From NCBI RefSeq assembly GCF_039634785.1, contig NZ_JBBIAB010000003.1:263724-327723 (forward strand): a stretch of DNA of 64,000 nt. The letters are read 5' to 3'. Source of the stretch: Tistrella mobilis. Its GTDB lineage: Bacteria; Pseudomonadota; Alphaproteobacteria; Tistrellales; Tistrellaceae. The stretch's first letter is position 1, and the number at the start of each line of letters is the position of its first letter. The notes under the pieces were generated by a model. That model saw only the letters and a program-made list of their open reading frames with translations. It was not told the origin of the DNA and ran no database searches. Below are positions 8,490 to 18,807 of this stretch, in pieces. A program made the translations under genes and the position numbers.

Positions 8490-9058
8490 TCCCCGCCACC
8501 AGATCGGTGCGGCTGACCGTCAACGGCCGGGATACCGGCCCGGTCGAGGTGCCCGAAGACCTGATGCTGCTTGAATTCCTGCAGGAATATCTGAACCTGA
8601 CCGGCACGCGCTATGGCTGTGGTCAAGGGGTCTGCCGTGCCTGCACCGTGATCCTGGACCGCCCCGACGGCCGGTCGCGGGCGGTGCCCAGCTGCGTGAC
8701 CGGCGTCGCCCATCTGGATGGGGCGCGGGTCCGCACCGTCGAAGGCCATGCCAGGCGGAACGAGGATGGCAGCCTGGCGCTTTCCGCCATCCAGCAGGCC
8801 TATCTGACCCATTTCTCCTTCCAGTGCAGCTATTGCACCCCGGGTTTCGTCAACGGCGCGACCGTGCTGATCGAACGCCTGGCCCGCGAGCCGGTGCCGC
8901 GCCGGGATGTGGAGCGCGTGGTGCTGGAAGGCATGGACCGGCATATCTGCCGCTGCACCGGTTATGTCCGCTATCTGGCCGCGGTGCGCGACGTGATCCT
9001 GTCGACGCCGGGTCTGACCACCGACCGGCCGGCGAGCAAACGGGATGACGGATCATGA
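8486..9058 (+). CDS. 2Fe-2S subunit of the molybdenum hydroxylase
   Basis: A 190-residue protein with the two 2Fe-2S clusters of this family. The plant-type ferredoxin cluster is at Cys45, Cys50 and Cys53 (YGCGQGVCRACT) plus a later cysteine in PSCVTG. The second helical domain carries CSYCTPGF and CRCTGY. It starts with GTG at 8486, overlapping the Mo subunit stop as GTGA, with GGGAGG at 8473-8478. It passes electrons from the Mo centre to the cytochrome encoded next. No export signal is seen; such subunits are usually carried out with the Tat-bearing partner. Confidence 0.93.
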   Translation: MIPATRSVRLTVNGRDTGPVEVPEDLMLLEFLQEYLNLTGTRYGCGQGVCRACTVILDRPDGRSRAVPSCVTGVAHLDGARVRTVEGHARRNEDGSLALSAIQQAYLTHFSFQCSYCTPGFVNGATVLIERLAREPVPRRDVERVVLEGMDRHICRCTGYVRYLAAVRDVILSTPGLTTDRPASKRDDGS

Positions 9059-10335
9059 GGCGGCGGCTGATTCTGGGGGCGCTTGCCCTGGTCGTTGTCG
9101 TGGTCGTAGCAGTGGTGGCGGTGCCGCTGCTGACCGGCGCCGGGCCGATCCCACCTGCGACGGTGGACCTGGCCCGGCTGGATGCGGGCCAGCGCACCCG
9201 GCTGGTGGAAAGAGGCCGCTACATCGCCCGTGCCGCCGACTGCGCCGCCTGCCATGTGGCCGAGGATGGCCGCGCCTATGCCGGCGGGCTGCCGATGGAA
9301 ACCCCGGTCGGCACGATCTACGGCACCAATATCACGCCCTCGCACGATCACGGCATCGGCGGCTGGAGCGCGGACGATCTCTATCGGGCGCTGGTCTACG
9401 GCATTCTCCCCGATGGCGGCCGGCTGTATCCGGCCATGCCCTATACGTCCTATCACGCCATGACCCGGGCGGATGTGGATGCGCTCTCGGCCTATCTCGC
9501 CAGCCTGCCGGCGGTGGAGAAGCCGAACCGGCCGCCGGATCTGGCCTTCCCCTTCAACATCCGGCCGGCGATCGCCTTCTGGAACCTGGTCTTCCGGCCC
9601 GAGCCGGGTGATCTGCCCCCGCCTGCAGGCAGTGCCGCGCCGGCCGGCGATCACGCCCGCGGCCGCTATCTGGTCGAGGTGCTGGGCCATTGCGGCGAAT
9701 GCCATACCCCCCGCAACCTGGCTTATGCGATGGAAGACGACCGGCATCTTCAGGGCGAGGTGATCGAAGGTGCGCTCGCCCCCGACATCACCCCGGCCGG
9801 CCTCTCGGCCCGCGGCTGGACGGCGGAAGATCTGACCGGTTTCCTGTCGACCGGCCTTTCGCCCCAGGGGACGATGACTTTCCGGATGTATCCGGTGCTC
9901 CACCATTCCACCCGCTATCTGACGGCAGAGGATGTGGGGGCGATCGCCGCCTATCTGACCGAGGGGGCCCCGCCCCCGACACGGCCCGAACCGGTCACGA
10001 CCGGCCATACGCAGAACCCCGGCCACGACATCTATCTGGGCTTCTGCGCCGGCTGCCACGGGGCCGATGGCGAAGGCCACCCCGCCGCCTCGCCGCCGCT
10101 TGCCAGCAACACCACCGCCATGCTGCAGGACCCGCGCAATCTGGTGAAGGTGATCCGCGACGGCATTCCGGCCCGCCCGCTCGCCGGCACCGGCCGGATG
10201 CAGGAAATGCCGGCCTTCGGCGACCTGCTCGACGACGGCGAGATGGCGGCGCTGGTCAACTATCTGCGCCGCCGCTGGGGCGGACAGCCCGGCGACGTCA
10301 CCGCAGAGCGGGTGGCGGAGGTGGGGCCGCGCTGA
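9055..10335 (+). CDS. Tri-haem membrane-anchored cytochrome c
   Basis: A 426-residue protein with an N-terminal membrane anchor (about residues 4-27) and three CxxCH haem sites: CAACH at 63-67, CGECH at 213-217 and CAGCH at 331-335. This three-domain arrangement is that of cytochrome subunits of membrane-bound alcohol, gluconate and aldehyde dehydrogenases. It overlaps the 2Fe-2S subunit by four bases (ATGA), so it is very likely the electron acceptor of that enzyme, delivering electrons to the quinone pool or a terminal oxidase from the periplasmic side. Confidence 0.93.
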   Translation: MRRRLILGALALVVVVVVAVVAVPLLTGAGPIPPATVDLARLDAGQRTRLVERGRYIARAADCAACHVAEDGRAYAGGLPMETPVGTIYGTNITPSHDHGIGGWSADDLYRALVYGILPDGGRLYPAMPYTSYHAMTRADVDALSAYLASLPAVEKPNRPPDLAFPFNIRPAIAFWNLVFRPEPGDLPPPAGSAAPAGDHARGRYLVEVLGHCGECHTPRNLAYAMEDDRHLQGEVIEGALAPDITPAGLSARGWTAEDLTGFLSTGLSPQGTMTFRMYPVLHHSTRYLTAEDVGAIAAYLTEGAPPPTRPEPVTTGHTQNPGHDIYLGFCAGCHGADGEGHPAASPPLASNTTAMLQDPRNLVKVIRDGIPARPLAGTGRMQEMPAFGDLLDDGEMAALVNYLRRRWGGQPGDVTAERVAEVGPR

Positions 10336-10362
10336 GCGGCCCTGCCTCAGGCTCCATCCGTC

Positions 10363-12164
10363 TCAGGCATAAAGCCCTTCGATGACATCCGTGTACTTCC
10401 TGTACACATTGCTGCGCCGGATCTTCATGGTCGCCGTCACTTCGTCGTCGTCATGGTCCAGTTCCTTGGTCAGCAGATGGAAGCGACGGATCTGCGACAC
10501 CGGGGCGAGGCCGGCATTGGCGCGGGCGATTTCGGCCTCGATCAGGGCCCGGACCTTGGGGTTTTCGGCTAGCGAGCGGAAGGTGGTATAGGCGATGCCC
10601 TGCTCTTCCGCCCAGCGCGCGACGGTGTCGTAATCGATCTGGATCAGGGCGGCGACGTATTTGCGCCGGTCGCCGATCACCACGCATTCCTTGACATAGG
10701 GGCTGGATTTGGCAGCGTTCTCGATCTCGGTCGGCGACAGATTCTTGCCGCCGGCGGTGATCATGATGTCCTTGATCCGGTCGACGATGCGGATATGGCC
10801 GTCGACCTCTTCCCCGACATCGCCGGTGTGCAGCCAGCCGTCGCGGATGGTGTCGCGGGTCGCGGCCTCGTTCTTGTAATAGCCGGCAAAGACCGAGCCG
10901 CCCCGCACCAGGATTTCGCCGGTGGCGGGGTCGAGCTTTACCTCCACCCCCTCGACGGCGGTGCCGACCATGCCAGGGCGCGCATCCTCGGGCGCCTGAC
11001 CGATGGCCACGCCCGAGGTCTCGGTCTGGCCATAGGCCTCGACCAGCGGCACGCCGATGGTGCGGAAGAAGCGCAGGATCTCAGGCGAGATCGGGGCCGC
11101 GCCGGTGATGGCGACATGCGCCCGGCGCAGGCCGATGAAGTTCTGCAGCGCCCGGAACACCAGCAGATACCAGAGCCCGAAGCGCAGCCGCTGGGCCATC
11201 GTCCAGTCGCGGCGCGGCTTCCAGGCAAGCGGCGTGCAATCGCGGACCGCCCGGTCGAACAGCGCCTTCCGCCAGCCGCCGGTCTCGGCCATCTTGATAT
11301 GGATCGCGGCGTGCAGCTTTTCCCAGATCCGCGGCACGCCCATGAAGAAGCTGGGCGCCACCTCGCGCAGATCCGACTGCACCGTGCGCAGGCTTTCGCC
11401 GAACGAGATCCGGCTGCCCAGATAGAGCGGTGCGAAATTGGTCATCGCCTGTTCGGCGACATGGCAGAGCGGCAGATAGCTGAGGCTGGAGGCCTCGCCG
11501 TCCAGATGCAGCCGCGCGACCAGCCCGGGCACGACATGGGTGATGTTGCGATAGGTGATCACGGCACCTTTGGGCTTTCCGGTCGAGCCCGAGGTGTAGA
11601 TCATGAGCGCGGTGTCATCGAGCGTCTGGGCATCGAGCAGCGCATCGGCCCGGCCGGGATCGGCGGCATGGTGTTCGGCGCCCAGCCGTTCCACCTCGTC
11701 GAAGGGGATCAGGTCGGGCTCGTCATAGCCGCGCAGGCCGCGCATGTCGACGACCACGATCCGGCGCAGTCGCGGCAGCTCCGCCCGCCGTTCCAGCACC
11801 TTGTCGGCCTGTTCCTGATCTTCGACCACCACCACGTCGACATCGGCATGGGCGAGCACATAGGCCACCTCCCCCGCCGGGCTGGTCGGATAGACGCCGA
11901 CGGTGACCGCACCGATGATGCCGGTGCCCAGCTGGGCGATCACCCATTCGGCGCGGTTTTCGGACAGCACGCCGACATGGCCGCCGGCGCCCACCCCCAG
12001 CACCTCCAGCCCCAGGCCGAAGGCGCGGGCGCGCGCGAAATAGCCGGCCCAGGTGATCGGCTGCCAGATGCCGTAATCCTTCTGGCGGATCGCGAGCCGG
12101 TCGCCCTGCCGGCGGGCATGCTCGCGCAGCATCTGGGGCATGGTCAGGGTCGGAATCGCCATGG

Positions 12165-12168
<4 letters not shown>
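10363..12168 (-). CDS. AMP-binding long-chain acyl-CoA ligase, last gene of the liv operon
   Basis: An acyl-CoA synthetase of about 600 residues in the ANL superfamily. The ATP/AMP motif is IYTSGSTGKPKGAV, the adenylate motif VEAYGQTETSG, then GWLHTGDVGE and the hinge RIKDIMITAGGKNLSP. It forms an acyl-CoA from a free acid, ATP and CoA. The ATG at 12168 overlaps the stop of the upstream ATPase gene as ATGA; a GTG at 12177 is an alternative. Its place at the end of a full branched-chain type ABC operon suggests the transporter imports an acid that this enzyme activates on entry. The chain length of the substrate is not clear. Confidence 0.92.
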
Positions 12169-12992
<824 letters not shown>

Positions 12993-13059
12993 CGGCAGGG
13001 CCCCGGTGGCTGTGGCCGGCCCGGACACCTGTCCCGGGCCGGCCGTCGGTCGGACGAGG

Positions 13060-14286
13060 TCAGGTGAGCGCGATCCAGTCGGAGGCCGGCACGTAGCGCT
13101 TCTCCGAGAACTTGACCTGGTAGATGCGGCCCACCGGCACCGAATGGGTCTTCATCGAAATCGGCAGGCCGATGATGCCGCCGGTGTCCCAGTTCTCGAT
13201 GCTTTCCAGCGCCGCCTTCATGTTTTTGGCGGTCATCTCCTGGCCGCCCTCAATCACCCGCCGGGCGATTTCGGCGAAGAGCATACCGGTGAACCAGCTG
13301 GCGACATAGGGGACGGGGCGATAGGTCACGTCCGGCGCATGCTGCTTCGTCCAGGCCCGCATGGCCTCGAAATTGGCGCCGCTGGCGTCACTGTCGTAAT
13401 AGTTGTAGGGCATCACGCCCATGAAGCCGTCGGAGGGCTCGCCCACCTGATCGATCAGCAGCTTGTCCATGGTGTAATAGGTGCCCATGAACTTCGTCTT
13501 CAGGCCCATCTGCTTCATCTGAACGATGAATTCGTTGATCGGCGACAGCACATAGCCGTGGAAGATCACATAGTCGGGGCGCGAGCGGCGCAGCTTCAGC
13601 ACCTCGGCCGAGACGTCGACGCTGCCGGGTTTGGTCACGATCTCGTCGACCAGCTCGATGCCCAGCGCCTTGGCGCGCGCCTTAGCCGAGGCGATCGGGT
13701 CGCGGCCGAATTCGGTGTCGCTGTAGACCAGCGCCAGCTTGGGCGCCGAGCCGCCCGAGGCCTCGTTCTTGATGTATTGCAGCAGGATGCCGACCTGCTC
13801 GGCATAGCTGGGGCCGGCGATGAAGTGATAGGGGTAGCGGCCGGGATCGGCCAGTTCCGAAGCGAAGCTCGCCCCCGACATCACCGTCGTGCCCAGCTGA
13901 ACCAGTTCCGAGGCGATCGCCTTTTCGAAGCCGGTGCTGTCGCCGAAATAGAAGGGCGGCTTGTGGGCGGCGGTGATCTTCTTGAAGGCCGCCACCGACA
14001 CGTCGACCTTGTAGCCGGTGTCTTCCATCACATAGCGCAGCTGGCGCCCGGCGACGCCGCCATTGGCGTTCTTCCATTCGACGAAATCGTTCAGCCCCTG
14101 ATGGCCGGCGATCCCGGCAAAGGCGAAGACGCCGGTCATCGGCAGCGAGCCGCCGATCACGATGTCGTCGGCGGCAAGCGCGCTCCGCGGATCGAGCCCG
14201 GATTTGAGCGCAAGGCCGAGGGCCGCGGCACCGCCGCCATATTTCAGGAGATCGCGGCGCGAGAGGCCGCGCATGGTGCTGGACAT
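13060..14286 (-). CDS. Tat-exported branched-chain type ABC substrate-binding protein
   Basis: A 408-residue periplasmic binding protein of the Peripla_BP_6 family. Its N-terminus has a twin-arginine motif, SRRDLLK at residues 9-15, followed by a hydrophobic stretch and an AL-A-A cleavage region, so it is likely exported folded. The mature protein begins DDIVIGGSLPMTG. The start has GGAGGAG upstream. It sits inside the liv operon between the LivM and LivF genes. Given the acyl-CoA ligase at the operon end, the ligand may be an organic or fatty acid instead of leucine. Confidence 0.92.
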   Translation of the reverse strand: MSSTMRGLSRRDLLKYGGGAAALGLALKSGLDPRSALAADDIVIGGSLPMTGVFAFAGIAGHQGLNDFVEWKNANGGVAGRQLRYVMEDTGYKVDVSVAAFKKITAAHKPPFYFGDSTGFEKAIASELVQLGTTVMSGASFASELADPGRYPYHFIAGPSYAEQVGILLQYIKNEASGGSAPKLALVYSDTEFGRDPIASAKARAKALGIELVDEIVTKPGSVDVSAEVLKLRRSRPDYVIFHGYVLSPINEFIVQMKQMGLKTKFMGTYYTMDKLLIDQVGEPSDGFMGVMPYNYYDSDASGANFEAMRAWTKQHAPDVTYRPVPYVASWFTGMLFAEIARRVIEGGQEMTAKNMKAALESIENWDTGGIIGLPISMKTHSVPVGRIYQVKFSEKRYVPASDWIALT

Positions 14287-14366
14287 GGGTGTCTCCTCCC
14301 TGAAAGGACGCCTGCCGCCGGTTCTGGCCGGCGGTCGTTGACGATCGGGCAGGCCCCGGGCACCGG

Positions 14367-15410
14367 TCAGGTGCGGAAGGGCCAGAGGTGGAAGAACCGC
14401 CGGAGCCTGCGCCACATCTCGGCCAGGCCATGGGGTTCGAAGATCAGGAACAGAACGATCAGCAGGCCGAAGACCACCTCGCGCATCGGCGACAGCACGA
14501 CCGGGGCCTGCGGATAGAAGGGGGTGACCATGGTGGTGACGAAGCGCAGGGCCTCGGGCACCAGGGTCATGAAGATCGCCCCCAGAATGCCGCCCAGGAT
14601 CGAGCCCATCCCGCCGACGATGATCGCGGCCAGGAAGAAGATCGACATGGTGAGCGGGAAGCTTTCGGGCGTCACCACCCGGAAGAAATAGGCGAAGAGC
14701 CCACCGGCGACGCCCGCATAGAAAGAGCTGAGCGCGAAGGCGTAGAGCTTCCACCGCAACAGGTCGATGCCCAGCACTTCGGCCGAGATGTCGCGGTCGC
14801 GGATGGCGATGAAGGCGCGACCGACCCGGGTGCGGAACAGGTTGCGCGCGCCCATGCAGGCGATCACCGCCACCCCCATGATCAGCCAGTACATCGACCG
14901 GTCGTCGCCCAGCACCAGGCCGAAGAGGTCGGCCGGCGGCACCTGCAGCCCGCCGATACCGCCGGTGACCGGGTCCCAATGGGCGAAGACGAAATGGGCG
15001 ATGACCGAGGCGGCGAGCGTCGCGATCGCGAGATAGAGCCCCTTGACCCTGAGCGAGGGCAGGCCGACCAGCACGCCGAAGGCGGCGGAGGCAAGCCCCG
15101 CCAGCGGCAGGGTCAGGATGAAGGGCACCCCCCAGCGGCTGGCGAGCACCGCGACCGTGTAGCCGCCGATCCCCATGAAGGCCGCCTGGCCGAGCGAGAT
15201 CTGGCCGGTGAAGCCGGTCAGGATGTTGAGCCCGGTGGCGCTGATCACGTTGATCGCGACCAGACAGGCCAGATAGATGGTGTAGTCGTTGCCGATCAGG
15301 GGAAAGACCAGGATGGCGACGATCAGGGCCGCGAACCACGCCCGGCGCACGGGCGTGTCGAAGATCATCTCGTCGGCGATATAGCTGGTCTTGGCGTCAC
15401 CGATACGCAT
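14367..15410 (-). CDS. livM: LivM-type ABC permease
   Basis: A 347-residue inner-membrane permease of the LivM family, with many hydrophobic segments from about residue 25 and the family core GLNILTGFTGQISLGQAAFMGIGGY. The cytoplasmic coupling region AFIAIRDRDISAEVLGID and C-terminal GLLIVLFLIFEPHGL are typical. It pairs with the LivH permease encoded just upstream at 15465-16343. The gene lies mid-operon, 54 bases from its neighbour. Confidence 0.94.
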   Translation of the reverse strand: MRIGDAKTSYIADEMIFDTPVRRAWFAALIVAILVFPLIGNDYTIYLACLVAINVISATGLNILTGFTGQISLGQAAFMGIGGYTVAVLASRWGVPFILTLPLAGLASAAFGVLVGLPSLRVKGLYLAIATLAASVIAHFVFAHWDPVTGGIGGLQVPPADLFGLVLGDDRSMYWLIMGVAVIACMGARNLFRTRVGRAFIAIRDRDISAEVLGIDLLRWKLYAFALSSFYAGVAGGLFAYFFRVVTPESFPLTMSIFFLAAIIVGGMGSILGGILGAIFMTLVPEALRFVTTMVTPFYPQAPVVLSPMREVVFGLLIVLFLIFEPHGLAEMWRRLRRFFHLWPFRT

Positions 15411-15464
15411 CGCGATCCGGTCTCCGGTGCGGTGGTGGCGAAGGGAACGGGGACAGACACCCGG

Positions 15465-16343
15465 TCAGAGACGCTCGATCTCGCGGGTGCCGAACAGGCC
15501 GTAGGGGCGGACGATCAGGATCGCCGCCAGCAGAGAGAAGGTGGCGAGCTGGCGGTATTCGCCGCCGAGATAGGTGCCGGCGATGGTTTCGATCCAGCCC
15601 ACGAACAGCCCGCCGATCAGCGCGCCCAGAATGCTGTCGAGCCCGCCCAGGATCACGATCACCAGGATCGACAGCCCGACCACGCCCATCTGCGGGCTGA
15701 GCCCGCCGCTGGCCGCGACCAGGATGCCCGAGATCGCGGCCGCGAAGGCCCCGGCCATCCAGGCGGCCGAGAACACCTTGGGCACGGCGATGCCCATCGA
15801 ATAGGCCGCCGCCTGGTCGGACGCCGTGGCGCGGAGCGCCACGCCGCCGCGGGAGAAGCGGAAATAGAGCAGATAGACCACGATCACGCAGGCCGCGATC
15901 ACGAAGGCCCAGCCCGATTTCGGCGCCACGAACATCTCGCCGATCATGATCGGCTCTCGCGGCAGGAAATCGGGCAGCAGCTGCGGGTCGGCGGTCCAGA
16001 GCATTTCGGCCAGGCCGATCAGCACGCTGGCGATGCCCACCGTCACCATCACCACCGAGATCGGGTTTTCGCCCAGCATCGGCCGGATCGCGACCCGCTC
16101 GATCACGCCGCCCAGAAGCGACCCGCCGATCACCGCCAGCGGCAGCGACACATACCAGGGCCAGTCCAGGATGCCGGCGAAGGTGAGGAACAGATAGGCC
16201 GAGAACATCATCATCTCGCCGACGGCGAAATTGATGACCCGCGTCGCCTTGTAGATGATCACGAAACCAAGGGCGATCAGGGCATAGAGCCCGCCGGTCG
16301 CCAGCCCTGCAAGGCTGACTTCGCCGAAGAACAGCCAATCCAA
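15465..16343 (-). CDS. livH: LivH-type ABC permease with a TTG start
   Basis: A 292-residue LivH family permease. The sequence GLATGGLYALIALGFVIIYK and INFAVGEMMMFSAY near the N-terminus, and a coupling segment GVALRATASDQAAA, mark the family. The start codon is TTG at 16343, supported by a strong AGGAGG six bases upstream. The weak start could tune the subunit level within the operon. It should form the membrane channel with LivM. Confidence 0.93.
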   Translation of the reverse strand: MDWLFFGEVSLAGLATGGLYALIALGFVIIYKATRVINFAVGEMMMFSAYLFLTFAGILDWPWYVSLPLAVIGGSLLGGVIERVAIRPMLGENPISVVMVTVGIASVLIGLAEMLWTADPQLLPDFLPREPIMIGEMFVAPKSGWAFVIAACVIVVYLLYFRFSRGGVALRATASDQAAAYSMGIAVPKVFSAAWMAGAFAAAISGILVAASGGLSPQMGVVGLSILVIVILGGLDSILGALIGGLFVGWIETIAGTYLGGEYRQLATFSLLAAILIVRPYGLFGTREIERL

Positions 16344-16430
16344 CGGCCGCCTCCTTCCACATGCAGGATGCCAGGCAAGGGGGGATATCAGGTCAGACGG
16401 GTTGGTCCGGGGAGCGGGACGGTCGGCCGG

Positions 16431-17246
16431 TCAGGCCGCCGCCTGGCCCGCCTCCAGCCGTGCGCGCATCTGCCCGACATCGCCCGCCCCCAGATAGGCG
16501 CGGATGACCTCGGGGTCTTTCTGAACCTCGGCCGGCCGGCCGGCGGCGATGCGCTTGCCGAAATTCAGCACGGCGACATGATCGGAAATGTCCATCACCA
16601 GGCCCATATCGTGTTCGACCATGAGCACGGTGACGCCCCATTCCTCTTTCACGTCCAGAATGAAGCGGGCCATGTCCTCGCGCTCCTCGCGGTTCATGCC
16701 CGCCACCGGCTCGTCCAGCATCAGCACGGTCGGCCGCATGGCGAGCGCGCGCGCCAGCTCCACCCGCTTCTGGAGGCCATAGGGCAAGGCGCCGACCGGC
16801 AGGCCGCGGATATGGTCGATTTCCAAGAAATCGATGATCCGCTCTTCCACCTCCTGCCGCAGCCGCGCCTCTTCCGCCCGCGCCCGGCCCCGATAGATCA
16901 GGGCATCGACCAGCCCGGTCTTCAGATGGACATGCGCGCCGAGCTTGATGTTGTCGAGCACGGTCATGCCGCGGAACAGGGCGATGTTCTGGAAGGTGCG
17001 GGCAAGCCCCAGCGCGGCACGGGCCGGCGGCTTCAGGCGACTGACGTCGCGGCCGCGGAAGCGCACGGTACCGGTGTTCGGCTTGTAGAAGCCCGAGATG
17101 GCGTTGAACAGCGAGGTCTTGCCCGCGCCGTTGGGGCCGATCACGGTGGTGATCGACCCCTCCTCGACGGTGAGCGACACATCGGTCAGGGCAGCCACGC
17201 CGCCGAACTTCAGACCGACGCCCTCAACTTCGAGTATGGCCGTCAT
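16431..17246 (-). CDS. livG: LivG-type ABC transporter ATP-binding protein, first gene of the operon
   Basis: A 271-residue ABC ATPase of the LivG family: Walker A GPNGAGKTS, Walker B VLMLDEPVAGMN and switch LMVEHDMGL with a histidine. The start at 17246 gives MTAILEVEGVGLKFGG, the usual LivG opening; the frame extends upstream to 17309 without likeness to the family. It is the first gene of the operon livG-livH-livM-binding protein-livF-acyl-CoA ligase. A promoter candidate lies at 17398-17426, leaving a 5' leader of roughly 145 bases. Confidence 0.93.
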   Translation of the reverse strand: MTAILEVEGVGLKFGGVAALTDVSLTVEEGSITTVIGPNGAGKTSLFNAISGFYKPNTGTVRFRGRDVSRLKPPARAALGLARTFQNIALFRGMTVLDNIKLGAHVHLKTGLVDALIYRGRARAEEARLRQEVEERIIDFLEIDHIRGLPVGALPYGLQKRVELARALAMRPTVLMLDEPVAGMNREEREDMARFILDVKEEWGVTVLMVEHDMGLVMDISDHVAVLNFGKRIAAGRPAEVQKDPEVIRAYLGAGDVGQMRARLEAGQAAA

Positions 17247-17397
17247 GTCGCGCCCGCCCGACGGCAGACGCGCGGATGCACCTCTCCCGTCTCCCCGGCA
17301 CGGGCGCATCCGTGCCGTCGATGGTGACCGTTCACCGGTAATGTCTCCCTCCCTCGCGGGGCGGTCTTTATTATTTTAGAACCACTCCCGTCCCTTC

Positions 17398-17426
17398 AGG
17401 CTAGGAAACTGTCCGGTAGGTGTCAA
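17398..17426 (-). promoter_or_regulatory. Sigma-70-like promoter of the liv operon
   Basis: On the minus strand a perfect -35 hexamer TTGACA (17421-17426) is followed after 17 bases by TAGCCT (17398-17403), a fair -10. It points at livG. A 14-bp palindrome lies directly upstream at 17433-17446. Confidence 0.6.
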
Positions 17427-17432
17427 TCGACA

Positions 17433-17446
17433 TTACCCGCGGGTAA
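17433..17446. promoter_or_regulatory. Perfect 14-bp palindrome, likely operator of the liv operon
   Basis: The sequence TTACCCGCGGGTAA equals its own reverse complement. It begins six bases upstream of the TTGACA -35 element of the liv promoter, a position where a TetR-type or activator dimer would act. No regulator gene adjoins the operon, so the binding protein is unknown. Confidence 0.5.
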
Positions 17447-17472
17447 GAAGATTTCCACGCTGTAAAAGCGAC

Positions 17473-17506
17473 AGCCCGCGCCCCCGGAGGTCCAGGGGCG
17501 CGGGCT
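17473..17506 (-). terminator. Intrinsic terminator after the MBL-fold gene
   Basis: A perfect 12-bp inverted repeat (AGCCCGCGCCCC and its complement) around a short loop lies about 50 bases past the stop of the gene at 17558-18598. On the minus strand it is followed by GTCGCTTTTAC, giving a short U run. It also insulates the liv promoter from upstream transcription. Confidence 0.78.
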
Positions 17507-17557
17507 GGCCGCAAACGGATAGATTGCACCGGTGGAACCCGGCCGGATCGGCGCCGG

Positions 17558-18598
17558 TCAGACGGCGACGAAGCGCCAGATGCCGTCCTCACCGGTCTCG
17601 CGGCGGATGGCGTTGCGGTGGACCAGATTGTTGATATGGGCCAGCGCCTCGCCGGTGGCGAAGACCAGCTGCTGGGCATCGAGCTTGCGGTTGCCGAACA
17701 GCAGCGGGAACGTGTCGCGCACGGTGCAGGGCCCGGCGCGGCAGGCGGTCAGGATCGCGTCCAGCCGGTCGTGATGATGGGCGGCCAGCGCTTCGACCCG
17801 GTGATGCAGGCCATAAAACGGCGCGTCATGGGCCGGCAGCACCAGCGTGTCTTCAGGCAGTTCAAGGAATTGCGGCATGTCGGCCAGGAACATCGCCAGC
17901 GGGTCGCCGTCGGGTTCGGTCGGCCAGACCGCGACATTGGGGCTGATCCGGGGCAGAACCTGATCGCCCGAAATCAGCACCTTGCGCTTTTCGGAATAGA
18001 GCGAGACATGCTCCACGGCATGGCCGCGGCCGATCAGCACCTGCCATTCGTCGCCGCCGAAGGCGACCTTCGCCTCGCGGCTCATGCGCAGGAAGCTTTG
18101 CGGCAGTTCCGACACGCCCTTGCGATAGCCGCTGGTGCGGCCGTGGATGCCCTCGATCTCGTCGGTGGTCAGCCCCGCCTTGCGGTAATAGGAGAGCCTG
18201 GCGTCATGGGCGCCCGAGGCGACCTCAAACCACACCGCCCGCGCCATCAGCCATTCACCCAGCGAGGCATGGAAACGCGCGCCCTCCCAGCGGCGCACCA
18301 TCCAGCCGGCCAGGCCCATATGGTCGGGATGGTAGTGGGTGACGACCACGTCGACCACCGGCCGGCCACCGAGCGTCGCCTCGAACACCTGCTCCCACAG
18401 ATCGGTGGTCATGCGGGTGTTGATGCCGGTATCAACGACGGTCCAGCCCTCGGGCCCGTCGACCAGCCAGAGATTGATGTGGTTGAGCGCGAAGGGCAGC
18501 GGCATCCGGACCCAGAAGACGCCCGGGGCGACCTCCAGGCTCTGCCCCGGCTCCGGGCGCGTGGTCAGGGGATAGACGACCCCGGCGGCACGATCCAT
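17558..18598 (-). CDS. MBL-fold metallo-hydrolase
   Basis: A 346-residue metallo-beta-lactamase fold protein with the metal motif THYHPDHMGLAGW (HxHxDH type) near residue 87, a second histidine in GRGHAVEHVSLY, an aspartate in LISGDQVLP and a histidine in LVLPAHDAPFYGL. These are the usual two-metal ligands. A C-terminal region (from about 260) is of the kind added in glyoxalase-II-like and RNase-Z-like hydrolases; it includes a run of histidines, AAHHHDR. The reaction cannot be assigned. The gene stands between the liv operon and an acyl-CoA dehydrogenase, so a thioester substrate is possible. Confidence 0.88.
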   Translation of the reverse strand: MDRAAGVVYPLTTRPEPGQSLEVAPGVFWVRMPLPFALNHINLWLVDGPEGWTVVDTGINTRMTTDLWEQVFEATLGGRPVVDVVVTHYHPDHMGLAGWMVRRWEGARFHASLGEWLMARAVWFEVASGAHDARLSYYRKAGLTTDEIEGIHGRTSGYRKGVSELPQSFLRMSREAKVAFGGDEWQVLIGRGHAVEHVSLYSEKRKVLISGDQVLPRISPNVAVWPTEPDGDPLAMFLADMPQFLELPEDTLVLPAHDAPFYGLHHRVEALAAHHHDRLDAILTACRAGPCTVRDTFPLLFGNRKLDAQQLVFATGEALAHINNLVHRNAIRRETGEDGIWRFVAV

Positions 18599-18807
18599 GT
18601 CTTGGCCTTTCCTTGCATCACCTCCCCCTCGTCAGACAGATCCGTCTTCTCAGATCCCGGCCCCCGCCTCTGCGGGCGTTCGGACCGTCGTCGTCTGCGG
18701 CACAGGCTTCCCCGCGGCTTCTGGGCGGCCGTCTTGGAAAACCGGGCCGCAACCGGGGCCTGGCGGTCGCCCGCCACGGCCCCGGTGCATGCGCATGTTC
18801 CTGGCGA

